A DNA stretch of 64,000 nt from Bacillus sp. HNG (GTDB lineage Bacteria > Bacillota > Bacilli > Bacillales > Bacillaceae_L). The DNA lies in the NCBI RefSeq assembly GCF_003400205.1, contig NZ_QUQV01000014.1:1-64000 (forward strand). The letters are read 5' to 3'. Under the pieces are notes generated by a model that was given only the letters and a program-made list of their open reading frames with translations, was not told the origin of the DNA and searched no databases. Of the stretch, positions 26,785 to 35,942 are shown one piece after another. Positions within the stretch are counted from its first letter, which is position 1, and the number at the start of each line of letters is the position of its first letter. The translations under genes and the position numbers were made by a program.

Positions 26785-27016
26785 CCATTCCACCTGCCTT
26801 TACAAGAAGTTTTATTAACAAGTTGTCTCAAATATTACCTCAATGTAAAAAAAGGCTTCGAGATTCGAATGGGATTTTCCGCTACTATTCGACACCATTT
26901 CCCTGGAAATAAGAATGTTTGTCGAATGAAAAAAGACATGGATATTTACGGGTGTGGATTTAACAGTATTTTCCTTTCTGTTAAAATGTAGATAAACAAA
27001 GAGTTGAGGGGGAATT

Positions 27017-27628
27017 GTGATTAAATTTTATAAACTGCTAATTTTAAGTACTATAGCCATGATTATCATTTCAGGATGTCAATCAAAGGCAAATACACAA
27101 GTTGAAATAAAAATGAAAAGTGAAGAAGAACAAAAAGAGATAGTGGACACTTATACTTTCGATGATTATAAGAAGGTGTTTGATGAAGCTGTATCTGAAG
27201 CAAATAAATTAGAAGATGATGAACAATTAAGGAAATGGATTATTAGAACATTAGCACAAGAAAAAGTGTACTATGAAACAGATTTAACTGATGTGCAAGT
27301 AATCGAACTATCTAAACAAGCAATGGAGAGAGAGAAAGTATGGAAGTCAATTGCCAAAGTTGAATATGGTATTAACGTAACTGATGAAGAAATTGATCAT
27401 TATATTAAAGAAGGACCCGATACAAGCGATTTGCCACAACACCTAGCGTATGCAGATGCGTTAGGGTTATCCTTAGAAGAACTTAATCACGATTTTGACA
27501 GAGATATTTATGAAAAGAATGTTATTTGGTTAAAGCTAAAACCTGAACTAGAGAAAAAATACGCAACGACTGACAATAATCAACAGGTCGAAAGGTATGA
27601 AGAGGAAGTAAAAAAACAACTAAATTAA
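27017..27628 (+). CDS. Putative lipoprotein, helical, SurA/PrsA N-domain-like
   Basis: Product of 203 residues starting at GTG 27017, preceded by GAGGGGG. Signal peptide with lipobox ISGC (Cys21). The mature part is charged and helical. An AQEKVYYETDLTDVQVIELSKQ stretch and a later VTDEEIDHYIK stretch resemble the chaperone-like N-domain of PrsA/SurA proteins, but there is no parvulin domain. Function is not known. It is convergent with ygaD. Confidence 0.7.
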   Translation: MIKFYKLLILSTIAMIIISGCQSKANTQVEIKMKSEEEQKEIVDTYTFDDYKKVFDEAVSEANKLEDDEQLRKWIIRTLAQEKVYYETDLTDVQVIELSKQAMEREKVWKSIAKVEYGINVTDEEIDHYIKEGPDTSDLPQHLAYADALGLSLEELNHDFDRDIYEKNVIWLKLKPELEKKYATTDNNQQVERYEEEVKKQLN

Positions 27629-27632
27629 CTAT

Positions 27633-27661
27633 TAAAAAGGCATTGGTTATCCCAATGCCTC
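27633..27661 (-). terminator. Terminator of ygaD
   Basis: AGGCATTGG / CCAATGCCT (27638-27646 and 27652-27660), followed by five T on the minus strand; it also lies just past the plus-strand lipoprotein gene. Confidence 0.8.
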
Positions 27662-27686
27662 TTCGTTCTCCAAAACCTACCATCTT

Positions 27687-29438
27687 TTAATCATCTAACT
27701 GCTGAACCTGGAATAGGTCGTAATAATGTCCTTTTTTGCTCATTAATTCAGAATGCGTCCCGATTTCGACGATTTCCCCGTGTTCAATGAGGACAATTTT
27801 ATCTGCATGTGTGATCGTGGATAATCGGTGTGCAACGATAAAGGTGGTTCGATTTTTAGCGAGTTCCTCTAGTGATTCCTGAATAAGATGCTCACTTTCA
27901 AGATCCAATGCAGAAGTGGCTTCATCCCAAATTAATAATGGTGGATTTTTTAAGAATACACGTGCAATCGCAATCCTTTGTTTTTGACCACCTGATAACT
28001 TAACGCCTCTTTCCCCTACTTTTGTATCATAGCCGTGTGGAAGATTTTCGATAAATTCATGGGCATTAGCCGCTTTGGCCGCTTCAATAATCTCCTCGTC
28101 AGTAGCACCTGGTTTTCCAAGCAGAATATTATGCTTAACCGATTCACTAAATAAAAAGGTATCTTGATGAACCATCCCAATTTTATCGCGGAGGCTTCTT
28201 ACCTTAAAGGAGCGGATATCCGTTCCATCTAATAGAATCCTTCCATCTGTTACATCATAAAACCTTGGAATTAAGCTAACGAGTGTCGATTTCCCGCCGC
28301 CACTCATTCCAACTAAGGCAACGGTTTCCCCGCTTTTAATATCTAAATTGATATTCTTCAATACAATTTGATCATCGTCATCATCCCCATATGAGAATGA
28401 GACATTTTCAAACTTCATTTTCCCAGATACATTTTTACATTCAACTGCATTTGGTCCATCGACGATATCATATTTTTCATCAATAAATTCAAAAACACGG
28501 TCCATTGACGCGAGAGCTTGTGTTAATGTTGTCGATGAGTTCACAAGTCGTCTTAGCGGATTATAAAGTCGGTCGATATATGCAACAAACGCAACTAAGG
28601 TACCGACTGTTAGATTCCCTTGAATGACCTGATATCCGGCATATCCAATTACAAGAAGTGGTGCGATATCAGTAATGGTGTTCACGACCGCAAAGGTTTT
28701 TGCATTCCAGTTTGTATGGTCTAATGCTTTCTGAAGAAAATTACTATTTTGCTTATCAAAAAGCTTTTGTTCATGGTCTTCAATTGCAAAGCTTCGGATA
28801 ACAGGAATCCCTTGAACCCGTTCATGAAGATAGCCTTGCACCTCTGCAAGCGCCTGAGAACGAGATCTTGTGAGATGGCGAAGTCTACCATAAAAATACT
28901 TAATCGAGAAGCCATAGAGTGGGAACAAAATGATAGACACGATAGTTAACGGGATATCCAATGTCAGCATAATGCCAATGGCAATAAAGATGGTAAAAAG
29001 GTCGAGCCACAGGTTCATCAATCCAGTGATAACAAATGTCTTTGTTTGCTCCACATCATGAATAACCCTTGAGATCACTTCACCTGCTCTTGTGTTGGCA
29101 TAATACCGAAGACTGAGCTTTTGAATATGATCAAACAGCTGGTCGCGGATATCATAAAGAATTTTACTGCCGACCCATTGCGCATAATATTGGCGATAGT
29201 ATTCGACAGGTGGACGCAGTACAAGAAAAATAAAGAACATAATTCCCATTGCAAGGAAAAGCTTTGATAGTTTTTCATCCTGTGTAAGGTCTGCTGCGAT
29301 GACATCATCCAATACATATTTCAGTAATAATGGTGTCAGCATCGGAATCGAAAATTTTATAATCCCAATGATGATTGTAATCAAGATTTGAAACCGGTAC
29401 GGTTTCACGAATTTCAAATAACGTCTAGTACTCCCCAA
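27687..29438 (-). CDS. ygaD: YgaD-like ABC exporter (fused membrane and ATPase domains)
   Basis: Product of 583 residues. Six membrane helices in the first 310 residues form the type IV exporter domain; the C-terminal ATPase has Walker [10 protein letters not shown], signature LSGGQKQR, Walker [13 protein letters not shown] and H-loop AHRLSTI. It acts as a dimer and belongs to the multidrug/lipid exporter group. The start is TTG 29438, with GAAGG 8 bases before it. It lies 80 bases after ygaC, as in B. subtilis. Confidence 0.92.
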   Translation of the reverse strand: MGSTRRYLKFVKPYRFQILITIIIGIIKFSIPMLTPLLLKYVLDDVIAADLTQDEKLSKLFLAMGIMFFIFLVLRPPVEYYRQYYAQWVGSKILYDIRDQLFDHIQKLSLRYYANTRAGEVISRVIHDVEQTKTFVITGLMNLWLDLFTIFIAIGIMLTLDIPLTIVSIILFPLYGFSIKYFYGRLRHLTRSRSQALAEVQGYLHERVQGIPVIRSFAIEDHEQKLFDKQNSNFLQKALDHTNWNAKTFAVVNTITDIAPLLVIGYAGYQVIQGNLTVGTLVAFVAYIDRLYNPLRRLVNSSTTLTQALASMDRVFEFIDEKYDIVDGPNAVECKNVSGKMKFENVSFSYGDDDDDQIVLKNINLDIKSGETVALVGMSGGGKSTLVSLIPRFYDVTDGRILLDGTDIRSFKVRSLRDKIGMVHQDTFLFSESVKHNILLGKPGATDEEIIEAAKAANAHEFIENLPHGYDTKVGERGVKLSGGQKQRIAIARVFLKNPPLLIWDEATSALDLESEHLIQESLEELAKNRTTFIVAHRLSTITHADKIVLIEHGEIVEIGTHSELMSKKGHYYDLFQVQQLDD

Positions 29439-29468
29439 ACCCCTGACCTTCCTTCAAGTTGTTGTGCT

Positions 29469-29508
29469 AAAAATATTGAAAACCTGTTGCTATATTTTCA
29501 ACAGGTTC
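29469..29508 (-). terminator. Terminator of ygaC
   Basis: AACCTGTTG / CAACAGGTT (29507-29499 and 29489-29481 on the minus strand), followed by TTCAATATTTTT. Confidence 0.75.
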
Positions 29509-29519
29509 TTCTCAAATTA

Positions 29520-30050
29520 TTAACTTCGATAAGTTAAATAGCGTTCATACCAAATATCAATAAAATCTGGTGCGAATGGACCTTTTCGTCCACGAATCCA
29601 TTGGATAAGCTTGTCTACATTATTTTTTAAAATCTTATCGATTACATCTGGATAATTCATTTCACGACGATGTTTTTCATATTCATCCTCATCTAGCAGG
29701 ATAAATGTCATATCAGGGAAAACCTTAATATCCAAATCATAATCAATATATTTCAACGCTTCGTCATCAGAAATGAATGGTGAACTGATATTACAATAAT
29801 AATACACTCCGTCCTCACGGATCATTCCGATAATATTAAACCAATGGCGCGCATGAAAATAACATATAGCCGGTTCACGTGTAATCCAAGTACGACCGTC
29901 GGATTCAGTCACGGTTGTGCGATCATTTCCGCCAATTATAAGGCTCTGTGTTCCTTTTAGCACTCTCGTTTCTTCCCACACACGGTGAATATGACCATTA
30001 TGTTTATAACTATGGATTTGTATTTTATCTCCTTCCATGGGAATACCCAT
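29520..30050 (-). CDS. ygaC: YgaC, DUF402 nucleoside tri-/diphosphate phosphatase-like protein
   Basis: Product of 176 residues, the same length as B. subtilis YgaC. Recognised from the strongly conserved [17 protein letters not shown] and [16 protein letters not shown] segments and the acidic [13 protein letters not shown] motif that binds metal in this family. The family hydrolyses nucleoside tri- and diphosphates in vitro (Ntdp); the physiological role is unclear. The ATG at 30050 is preceded by GGGAGAGAG. Confidence 0.92.
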   Translation of the reverse strand: MGIPMEGDKIQIHSYKHNGHIHRVWEETRVLKGTQSLIIGGNDRTTVTESDGRTWITREPAICYFHARHWFNIIGMIREDGVYYYCNISSPFISDDEALKYIDYDLDIKVFPDMTFILLDEDEYEKHRREMNYPDVIDKILKNNVDKLIQWIRGRKGPFAPDFIDIWYERYLTYRS

Positions 30051-30186
30051 TCTCTCTCCCTACTTTCACTTTGGGCAGCTTTGTCTTATACATTTCAAAT
30101 TTCATTTATGAAATCTCCCGTATCGAAAGTATAAAAAACAAAGAAAAACCTTTTTCTATTATTATAACGGTTCAACTAGTATTTTA

Positions 30187-30221
30187 AAACAAAAGAGCCA
30201 TCGGAAATTTTCGATGACTCC
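30187..30221 (-). terminator. Terminator of ygaB
   Basis: GAGTCATCG / CGATGGCTC on the minus strand (30220-30212 and 30203-30195, one G-T), then TTTTGTTTT. Confidence 0.85.
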
Positions 30222-30228
30222 TCTTAGT

Positions 30229-30483
30229 TTAGACTGTTTGATGCATTTTGCCCTGATAGGACCGGATGACCTCTTCGGTTTGTTTTTGAAATAAGTCATG
30301 AATTTGCATAAGTTCTTCCTGCATACGCTGAATCTCTTCCTGTATCGTTTCGAGCTCTGTTTCTTTTTGGAGTTCTAAAATTTGAGACTCTAGTTCCTGG
30401 CATCTCTCAATTTCGGATTGAATGAAAAGTAGCTTGTCCATTGTTTTTAGCTGTTCACCAACAAGGTCATTAAAATTGCTCAT
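30229..30483 (-). CDS. ygaB: YgaB-like coiled-coil protein
   Basis: Product of 84 residues, almost entirely helical with heptad patterning and Glu/Gln richness between residues 20 and 65 (ELESQILELQKETELETIQE). No catalytic motif. Identified mainly by position between sspE and ygaC, the B. subtilis order, and by size. ATG 30483 follows AGGAGG. Function unknown. Confidence 0.8.
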   Translation of the reverse strand: MSNFNDLVGEQLKTMDKLLFIQSEIERCQELESQILELQKETELETIQEEIQRMQEELMQIHDLFQKQTEEVIRSYQGKMHQTV

Positions 30484-30507
30484 CTTGTAATCCTCCTATT
30501 GTCTATG

Positions 30508-30665
30508 AGTGCGTGTTCAAAAAGGAGGATGAAAAGGACCAAGAAGTTCGAGGCGGTGCAGGTTTGAGTAGCGGAACGTATGTAGTAAATACGTGAGCAA
30601 CGGAAAAGCAAGCCAACGAAGAAATTCGATGTGTCATTTTCACCGGACTTTTTGAACATCCCTCT
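30508..30665. repeat. MITE-like element with TTCAAAAAG / CTTTTTGAA ends
   Basis: The element starts GTGTTCAAAAAGGAGG and ends GGACTTTTTGAACATCCC, so the termini are inverted repeats. The interior (GAGTAGCGGAACGTATGTAG, then TACGTGAGCAACGGAAAAGC) is a sequence I recall as a frequent intergenic element of Bacillaceae. It has no gene. A shrunken copy with the same ends lies at 31536-31570. Confidence 0.7.
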
Positions 30666-30779
30666 ATAACCATCATTATTGTTATAACCTATTATTTCTT
30701 TAAATAGACTTAATTTCCTTTGTCTTTGTATGTAGTTATATAGGAGGTTTTGTCACATTAGAAGGAAAAAATCTTTCAT

Positions 30780-31160
30780 CTGGTTTATGAAGGACTTTTC
30801 GAGCTTGTTGCCGCGGCAAAACTGTCTTCATCCAACTTATGATGTCTTTTTCCGGGGTAATCCCGCAGTGAAACGGTCTTCATCCCGCTTATGATGTCCT
30901 TTTCGGCGATGTTCCCACGGCCAAACGGTTTTCATCCCGCTTATGATGTCCTTTTCCGGGATTTTCCCACGGCAAAACGGTCTTCATCCAACTTATGATA
31001 TCCTTTTCCGGGGTGGTACCGCAGCGAAACGGTCTTCATCCCGCTTATGACGGACTTTTCGATCAAACTCCCTCGCCGAAATGGTTTTCATCCCGCTTAT
31101 AAAGAACATTTCAGTCAAATTCCCTCGCCGGAATGTCCTTCATTCAGCTTACCATCTTTG
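30780..31160. repeat. Tandem repeat array A3, 8 copies, exact 52 bp period
   Basis: The core TTATGATGTCCTTTT and variants start at 30785, 30837, 30889, 30941, 30993, 31045, 31097 and 31149, every step exactly 52 bases. The middle of each unit contains CGGG...CCCACGG and a second GTCTTCATCCCGC block. Outer copies are more diverged than inner ones. It lies between ygaB and sspE and is not coding. Nothing else is seen in 30666-31229. Confidence 0.93.
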
Positions 31161-31229
31161 GCGCACTAAAAAACACTTCCAGCGGATGCTTGGAAGTGTT
31201 TTGTGTTAAGTATAAAAATCTTGTTTATG

Positions 31230-31406
31230 TTAGCCTTGTCCTTTGTTAGACTGAGACTGTTGGTTCTGACGTCTTACTTCTTGAGCGTTAGTTTCGCTAG
31301 CAAACTCAGTACCGAATTGACCACCAGCACCTTGAGATTGAGCGTTTTGTTGTCTTACTTGCTCAATGTTTGTTCCAGCTGAAGATTTGTTTGGTTGTTT
31401 AGCCAT
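31230..31406 (-). CDS. sspE: Gamma-type small acid-soluble spore protein SspE
   Basis: Product of 58 residues, Gln/Asn/Ser/Gly rich. The GPR protease site region TEFASETNAQ lies at residues 33-42. Gamma-type SASP is an amino-acid store degraded at germination and does not bind DNA. B. subtilis SspE is 84 residues; this one has a shortened first repeat and only one GPR-type site. ATG 31406 follows GGAGGTG. In B. subtilis sspE lies between ygaB and fabL; fabL is absent here. Confidence 0.93.
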   Translation of the reverse strand: MAKQPNKSSAGTNIEQVRQQNAQSQGAGGQFGTEFASETNAQEVRRQNQQSQSNKGQG

Positions 31407-31535
31407 TTTTATCACCTCCACGACCATTAATTTGTCCCAGAAGTGAAGTTAATATCCGTAAAAAAATATATTTGATTTTTAGGATAATTTTTCTACAATT
31501 GGATAATCTTATTATGAACAAAGGAATTAATAGTG

Positions 31536-31570
31536 TGTGTTCAAATAGAGAGACGTTTTGAACATCCCAT
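31536..31570. repeat. Internally deleted copy of the 30508-30665 element
   Basis: GTGTTCAAATAGAGAG then ACGTTTTGAACATCCC retains only the two ends of the longer element. It ends 5 bases before the yfhS ribosome binding site, so it sits in the yfhS leader. Confidence 0.6.
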
Positions 31571-31590
31571 CAAAAGGAGGGTAATTGAAG

Positions 31591-31818
31591 ATGTATTCTG
31601 GTCGTGACATGACTCATTTATCAATGATCCCAAAAAATGAATGGAAGGAAAGCGAACTAGCTTTTTTCCACCATTCCTTTCAACAAATTGTTCCATATTT
31701 AAATGCGGAGGGGCAATCCCTGCACCGCGAAATTGTCCAGGAAATCGAAGCTAGAGGCGGTTTCCATCGTAACCATGACTACACGAGTGATATTAGGATG
31801 TCGTATGACACTGAATGA
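31591..31818 (+). CDS. yfhS: YfhS-like small protein
   Basis: Product of 75 residues (MYSGRDMTHLSMIPKNEW...), hydrophilic, no membrane segment. Identified by its position beside mutY as in B. subtilis and by size; it is linked to spore formation or germination there only loosely. ATG 31591 is chosen over TTG 31585 because GGAGGG is 9 bases from the ATG but too close to the TTG. Function unknown. Confidence 0.8.
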   Translation: MYSGRDMTHLSMIPKNEWKESELAFFHHSFQQIVPYLNAEGQSLHREIVQEIEARGGFHRNHDYTSDIRMSYDTE

Positions 31819-31854
31819 AAAAAAAGCTTTCTCATCGATTGAGAAAGCTTTTTA
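31819..31854. terminator. Bidirectional terminator between yfhS and mutY
   Basis: Perfect 11 bp stem AAGCTTTCTCA / TGAGAAAGCTT (31824-31834 and 31840-31850) flanked by A and T runs; it overlaps the mutY stop. Confidence 0.9.
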
Positions 31855-32911
31855 ATATTTTTTGATGAGAGACAGGGAATGTATACTCCTCCATCCCCTT
31901 TAAACTAACCAGTTTCAAATGATCTGTTTCAGCTACGGAGCCTTCAATTCTCCCTTCAAAAACAGTGATATTCCAAATTAAATGGGAAAACACATGTTGA
32001 ATCGTTGTAAATGCTTGTCCAATTTTCGCATCAACTTCATATTCCCTTTTTATAAATTCACCTAACTGTTCTTTTGGTGCTTGAAGGTCTAAAATTGTTT
32101 CGTGATTTGGAAACTCCCATAAATTTGCTAAAAGTCCTTTTTCCGGACGTTTATGAATTAAAAATCGACCCTCTTCGTCCTGTAGGACAACTGCTGCCAT
32201 TGAAACAGCGGTAGGAGCCTTTTTCTTACTTTTAACAGGAAGTTCCTTTTGGACTCCCTCAGCAAAAGCTCTGCAATGTTCACGAACCGGGCATAATAGG
32301 CAGGCGGGGTTTCCAGGAACACAAATCAAAGCGCCTAATTCCATTAATGCTTGGTTAAAAGCAGACGGGTCTTCTTTTGAAATCAGTTCTCTTACTATGT
32401 CTTCAAACAATTGGCGTGTTTTCGGTTTTGCAATGTCATCCCAGACGGAGATAATCCTTGAAAGAACGCGCATCACATTACCATCGACGGCTGGTTCAGG
32501 TATTCCATACGCAATACTTAAAATGGCTCCAGTTGTATAGGGTCCGACACCTTTTAGACTTGAGATTTCCTCCACTGTGTTAGGTACTTTGCCACCATAC
32601 TCCTGTGCCACTTCTTTAACCGCCGCGTGTAGATTTCTCACCCGTGAATAATAGCCCAAGCCTTCCCAAGCTTTAAGAACTTTTTCCTCGTCAGCTTCCG
32701 CAAGTGCCTCAATTGTCGGAAACTTGGAAATGAAATTCTCAAAGTATGGAATGACGGTATCGACTCTTGTTTGTTGGAGCATAATTTCAGAAACCCATAC
32801 TTTATATGGGTCCTGATCCTGTCGCCAAGGAAGTTCCCTCTGTTCGTTCTCAAACCACTCAATTAAATCTTTTTGAAATTCATTTATCGAAAAATTTTCT
32901 AACATTTTCAT
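31832..32911 (-). CDS. mutY: A/G-specific adenine glycosylase MutY
   Basis: Product of 359 residues. It removes adenine mispaired with 8-oxoguanine. Visible features: catalytic Glu in [13 protein letters not shown], helix-hairpin-helix [12 protein letters not shown], catalytic Asp in [12 protein letters not shown], the iron-sulfur cysteines in the spacing C-x6-C-x2-C-x5-C ([17 protein letters not shown]), and the C-terminal NUDIX-like domain for 8-oxoG recognition (about 230-355). Length is normal. Start sites at 32911 or 32905 both have weak ribosome binding sites. Confidence 0.96.
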   Translation of the reverse strand: MKMLENFSINEFQKDLIEWFENEQRELPWRQDQDPYKVWVSEIMLQQTRVDTVIPYFENFISKFPTIEALAEADEEKVLKAWEGLGYYSRVRNLHAAVKEVAQEYGGKVPNTVEEISSLKGVGPYTTGAILSIAYGIPEPAVDGNVMRVLSRIISVWDDIAKPKTRQLFEDIVRELISKEDPSAFNQALMELGALICVPGNPACLLCPVREHCRAFAEGVQKELPVKSKKKAPTAVSMAAVVLQDEEGRFLIHKRPEKGLLANLWEFPNHETILDLQAPKEQLGEFIKREYEVDAKIGQAFTTIQHVFSHLIWNITVFEGRIEGSVAETDHLKLVSLKGMEEYTFPVSHQKILKSFLNR

Positions 32912-33112
32912 TAATTTTTACCATTCCCTCTCACAAGGTGTTATTATTATCAAAAACGCCTAGCGTTAACTGCTTTATTTGAAAATCCGCTGAGGTCTTT
33001 ACCCATATTCAGCAGTAGTCCACAACAGCTGAATAAAGGTATCATAATTTATTTAAATATATGATTTTGGTTACATTAATCTTAGATACGTATGGAAAAG
33101 GAGGTCCCATTT

Positions 33113-34096
33113 TTGGACACAGGAACACATATTGTTATGGGTCTTGCTTTGGGTGCTATTGCCACTCTTGACCCAGTTGTTACAGCCAACCCCGCTACTA
33201 CTCATGCTGTTCTCTTTGGAACGCTTATTGGTTCACAGGCACCAGACCTTGATACCATACTTAAATTGCGTAACAATGCTAATTATATAAAAAATCACCG
33301 TGGAATAACACATTCCATTCCGGCCGTGCTACTGTGGCCAATTTTAATCACAGGAGCCCTTTTATTCTTTTTCCCTGGGGCTAACCTTCTGCATCTTTGG
33401 ATTTGGACCTTTATTGGAGTCATTCTCCATGTGTTTGTCGATATTTTTAATGCATATGGAACACAAGCATTACGTCCTTTTTCACATAAATGGGTTGCTT
33501 TAGGCGTTATCAATACATTTGATCCATTTATCTTCCTGATTCATTTAGCAGGGATTGTTGTTTGGAAGCTTGGCTTACATCCGGGAGTTACTTTTTTCTC
33601 GGTCTATGCCATCCTGTTTGTCTATTATATCATCCGGTTTCGAATGCGAAATAAGGTCGAGTTAGGGGTTCGTGCTAAAATCGATGAAGATATCAAAGAA
33701 ATCATCATTTCGCCAACGTATCGCTTTAATCAATGGCATATTGCAGTCGTGACCGATAAATATTTTTATGTTGCACGCTCCAAAAACAATGAAATTATTA
33801 TTCAGGACCGATTTGTAAAGCGCCCAATTCCTGATACTCCGGTAGTAAATGCGGCGAAAGAAGACAAGAACTTGGCAGCCTTTCTTCACTTCTCACCTGT
33901 GTATCGTTGGGAAATCGACGAGTATGATGATTACTATGAGGTTCGCTTTATTGATCTACGTTATCGAAGCAAAGGGCATTATCCATTTGTTGCGGTCGTT
34001 CAATTAGATCTTGATTTAAATATTATAACATCCTATACTGGCTGGATTTTTAGTGAAGAAAAGCTTCGTAAAAAGCTTGATCTCCTTCCAAACTGA
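33113..34096 (+). CDS. yfhP: YfhP-like membrane-bound metal-dependent hydrolase
   Basis: Product of 327 residues. The first 190 residues are the YdjM/LexA-binding-inner-membrane-type hydrolase domain: DTGTHIVMG, QAPDLDTI and HRGITHS carry the conserved His and Asp metal ligands, interspersed with four or five membrane helices. A soluble C-terminal part follows. TTG 33113 is chosen because AAGGAGGT precedes it by 7 bases; the ATG at 33092 has no such site. In B. subtilis YfhP negatively affects yfhQ-R expression; here it is divergent from mutY (yfhQ). Confidence 0.9.
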   Translation: MDTGTHIVMGLALGAIATLDPVVTANPATTHAVLFGTLIGSQAPDLDTILKLRNNANYIKNHRGITHSIPAVLLWPILITGALLFFFPGANLLHLWIWTFIGVILHVFVDIFNAYGTQALRPFSHKWVALGVINTFDPFIFLIHLAGIVVWKLGLHPGVTFFSVYAILFVYYIIRFRMRNKVELGVRAKIDEDIKEIIISPTYRFNQWHIAVVTDKYFYVARSKNNEIIIQDRFVKRPIPDTPVVNAAKEDKNLAAFLHFSPVYRWEIDEYDDYYEVRFIDLRYRSKGHYPFVAVVQLDLDLNIITSYTGWIFSEEKLRKKLDLLPN

Positions 34097-34103
34097 CCAA
34101 TTC

Positions 34104-34134
34104 TCCCCATAACAACGATTGTTATGGGGATTTC
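34104..34134 (+). terminator. Terminator of yfhP
   Basis: CCCCATAACA / TGTTATGGGG (34105-34114 and 34120-34129) with a 5-base loop and a short T stretch. Confidence 0.7.
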
Positions 34135-34257
34135 CATTAATTCACGTTGCTTTTTTTACATGTTAAGAAGGCATGAACTCCATACTAGTAATACGTGTTT
34201 AAAGGTGAGAGTTCCCTTTTTACACGATGCCCAAATGCCCTTTTAGGAGGTATTCGT

Positions 34258-34416
34258 ATGCGGAACAAAAAACGAGGATTCCCAAATCAGAATCGTAATA
34301 AGTTTCAGGGTGAGCCAAGAGCAAAGGCTGAATACGCTTCAACAAGAGCAGATGGTTCCATTAACACACATCCACAGGAGCGAATGAAAGCTTCAGGTGA
34401 ACGACACGATTTTTAA
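34258..34416 (+). CDS. sspK: Small acid-soluble spore protein K
   Basis: Product of 52 residues. The sequence [20 protein letters not shown] and [13 protein letters not shown] closely match SspK, a minor spore-core protein made in the forespore. ATG 34258 follows TTAGGAGG; the frame is open to 34195 without a signal. The neighbours yfhH and recX agree with the B. subtilis order. Confidence 0.95.
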   Translation: MRNKKRGFPNQNRNKFQGEPRAKAEYASTRADGSINTHPQERMKASGERHDF

Positions 34417-34514
34417 ACCAGGAGTTTTTTGACTAAAACACCACATCATGTGGCAACTCTTTGTTCTCCACCTTGTGTGGGCCTAAAATCGAGTTTAACT
34501 CGGAGGTGCGTGTA

Positions 34515-34667
34515 ATGGGTAAAAAAGGATATAAACGCAACGAATACAACAATCCGTTCCAACAAGCATGGGCTAATCCAAAACATGCTTGGGCACAGGT
34601 GAATGGAGAAACAAGACTAACTCAAAACCTCATCATATTGGAGCGAGAGACTAGAAAACGCTCCTAG
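34515..34667 (+). CDS. YpzG-like small protein
   Basis: Product of 50 residues, basic. The NPFQQAWANPKHAWAQVNGE and TRLTQNLIILERETRKRS segments resemble the YpzG family of short Bacillus proteins, probably spore-associated. ATG 34515 follows CGGAGGTG. A strong terminator follows. Family assignment is from memory of the conserved KHAWxQVNGET pattern. Confidence 0.7.
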   Translation: MGKKGYKRNEYNNPFQQAWANPKHAWAQVNGETRLTQNLIILERETRKRS

Positions 34668-34676
34668 AACATCGAA

Positions 34677-34712
34677 AACCAGAGAGATCCTTCTCTCTGG
34701 TTTTATTTTTTC
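34677..34712 (+). terminator. Terminator of the YpzG-like gene
   Basis: Perfect 10 bp stem ACCAGAGAGA / TCTCTCTGGT with a 4-base loop followed by TTTATTTTTT. Confidence 0.9.
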
Positions 34713-35020
34713 AGAAGTAATGAAATCGGTAATGCCTCTTCTTTGTCCTCTTGCCCGACACGATGCCCCCAAGCAAATACTCCGTTGAGATAATGAATCT
34801 TAAAATAACTTCCAGGGTCGCCATCGATTTCATATTCTTCCCCTTTATTAAAATCCGCTGGATTTAGCATATACGCCTTAGCCATCGCTGCTTTACGTTC
34901 AAGGACAGCAAGTTCATTTACGATTCCGAGCTGTTCGGCTTTACGTGCTTGTTCTTTTAAGTTTGCAATTTCTTGTCTTAATTCAAATTCTGTCATTTGA
35001 CTATATCGTTTTTCTTGCAT
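34703..35020 (-). CDS. yfhH: YfhH, DUF1811 protein
   Basis: Product of 105 residues: an N-terminal helical pair (YSQMTEFELRQEIANLKEQA) and a small beta-barrel C-terminus (YEIDGDPGSYFKIHYLNGVFAWGHR). Family structure is known but not its role. ATG 35020 lies one base past the recX stop and uses GGAGAG within recX, so the pair is coupled, as in B. subtilis. Confidence 0.9.
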   Translation of the reverse strand: MQEKRYSQMTEFELRQEIANLKEQARKAEQLGIVNELAVLERKAAMAKAYMLNPADFNKGEEYEIDGDPGSYFKIHYLNGVFAWGHRVGQEDKEEALPISLLLKK

Positions 35021-35021
35021 G

Positions 35022-35843
35022 TCAGTTCTCTCCGTCCTTCATGTGTTCAATGAGTTTGTCGATCATATCTAAATCAAAGCCTTTTCGGAAAAGGGCTGCC
35101 TTCATTTTTTGTTCATATTCCCATCCATCCAATTTTTCATATTTACGATGGGCTTTCAACCCTTGATGCTTTAGGGCTTCCCACTCTTCATCCGTATCTT
35201 TTTCGGTTTCCGCTTCTTCCATGGCGATTTGAATAACATCCCATGAATAGCCTTTCCTTTGAAGAGTTTGCTCAAGCTTTTGTTTGGTTTGGCGTTCTGA
35301 AGCTTTATTGCTTTTAGGGATCGTTTTTATAATCAGTTTAATGGCTTTTTCAATTTGCTCGTCCATTGAAAAAAGATCAAGACTTTTTGTTATGATGTCC
35401 GGGTCAATTCCTTTTTCAAAGAGCTCTTGTTTGATAACCTCAGGTCCCTTTGAAGTTGTATTGATTTGCGTTTGAACATAGGCTTTTGCAAATTCGTCAT
35501 CATTCACATATTTATACTCAGCAAGCTTATGCATCACATCAGGAATAATTGGATCATCTACTTCCTTCTTCTTCAGATAATCAATGACTTCCTTCCTTGA
35601 TCGCATTCTATATGATAAAAAGTTCAACGCCAAATTAAAGGCTTTCTTTACTTCATCCTCAAATTGGATTTCTGTAATATCAAGGTCATCCAGTTCCATC
35701 CCTTTTTTGAGTTGAAAGGAAATTAGAATATCTTGATCAACGCTAAAAGCATATTCTTCACCCTTGCCATTCCCGTAATCAAGATAAATATTAAAGCGTT
35801 CCGTGTTTTTCTTTTGAGTTGTGATTTTTGCTATTATCGCCAT
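35022..35843 (-). CDS. recX: Regulatory protein RecX
   Basis: Product of 273 residues, the usual Bacillus length. RecX binds RecA filaments and modulates recombination. Three-helix repeats are visible: SYRMRSRKEVIDYLKKKEV, YKYVNDDEFAKAYVQTQIN and the later RQTKQKLEQTLQRKGYSWD and FRKGFDLDMIDKLI. ATG 35843 follows GGGAGGTG. Operon with yfhH; divergent from yfhF. Confidence 0.94.
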   Translation of the reverse strand: MAIIAKITTQKKNTERFNIYLDYGNGKGEEYAFSVDQDILISFQLKKGMELDDLDITEIQFEDEVKKAFNLALNFLSYRMRSRKEVIDYLKKKEVDDPIIPDVMHKLAEYKYVNDDEFAKAYVQTQINTTSKGPEVIKQELFEKGIDPDIITKSLDLFSMDEQIEKAIKLIIKTIPKSNKASERQTKQKLEQTLQRKGYSWDVIQIAMEEAETEKDTDEEWEALKHQGLKAHRKYEKLDGWEYEQKMKAALFRKGFDLDMIDKLIEHMKDGEN

Positions 35844-35942
35844 TTGAATTACACCTCCCTATAATAGTAGCACAAGATTTTTGAAGGATATATGGAAAAC
35901 TTATTGAATTATCTAGGAAAAGAGATGGAAAGGAAGAAAACC

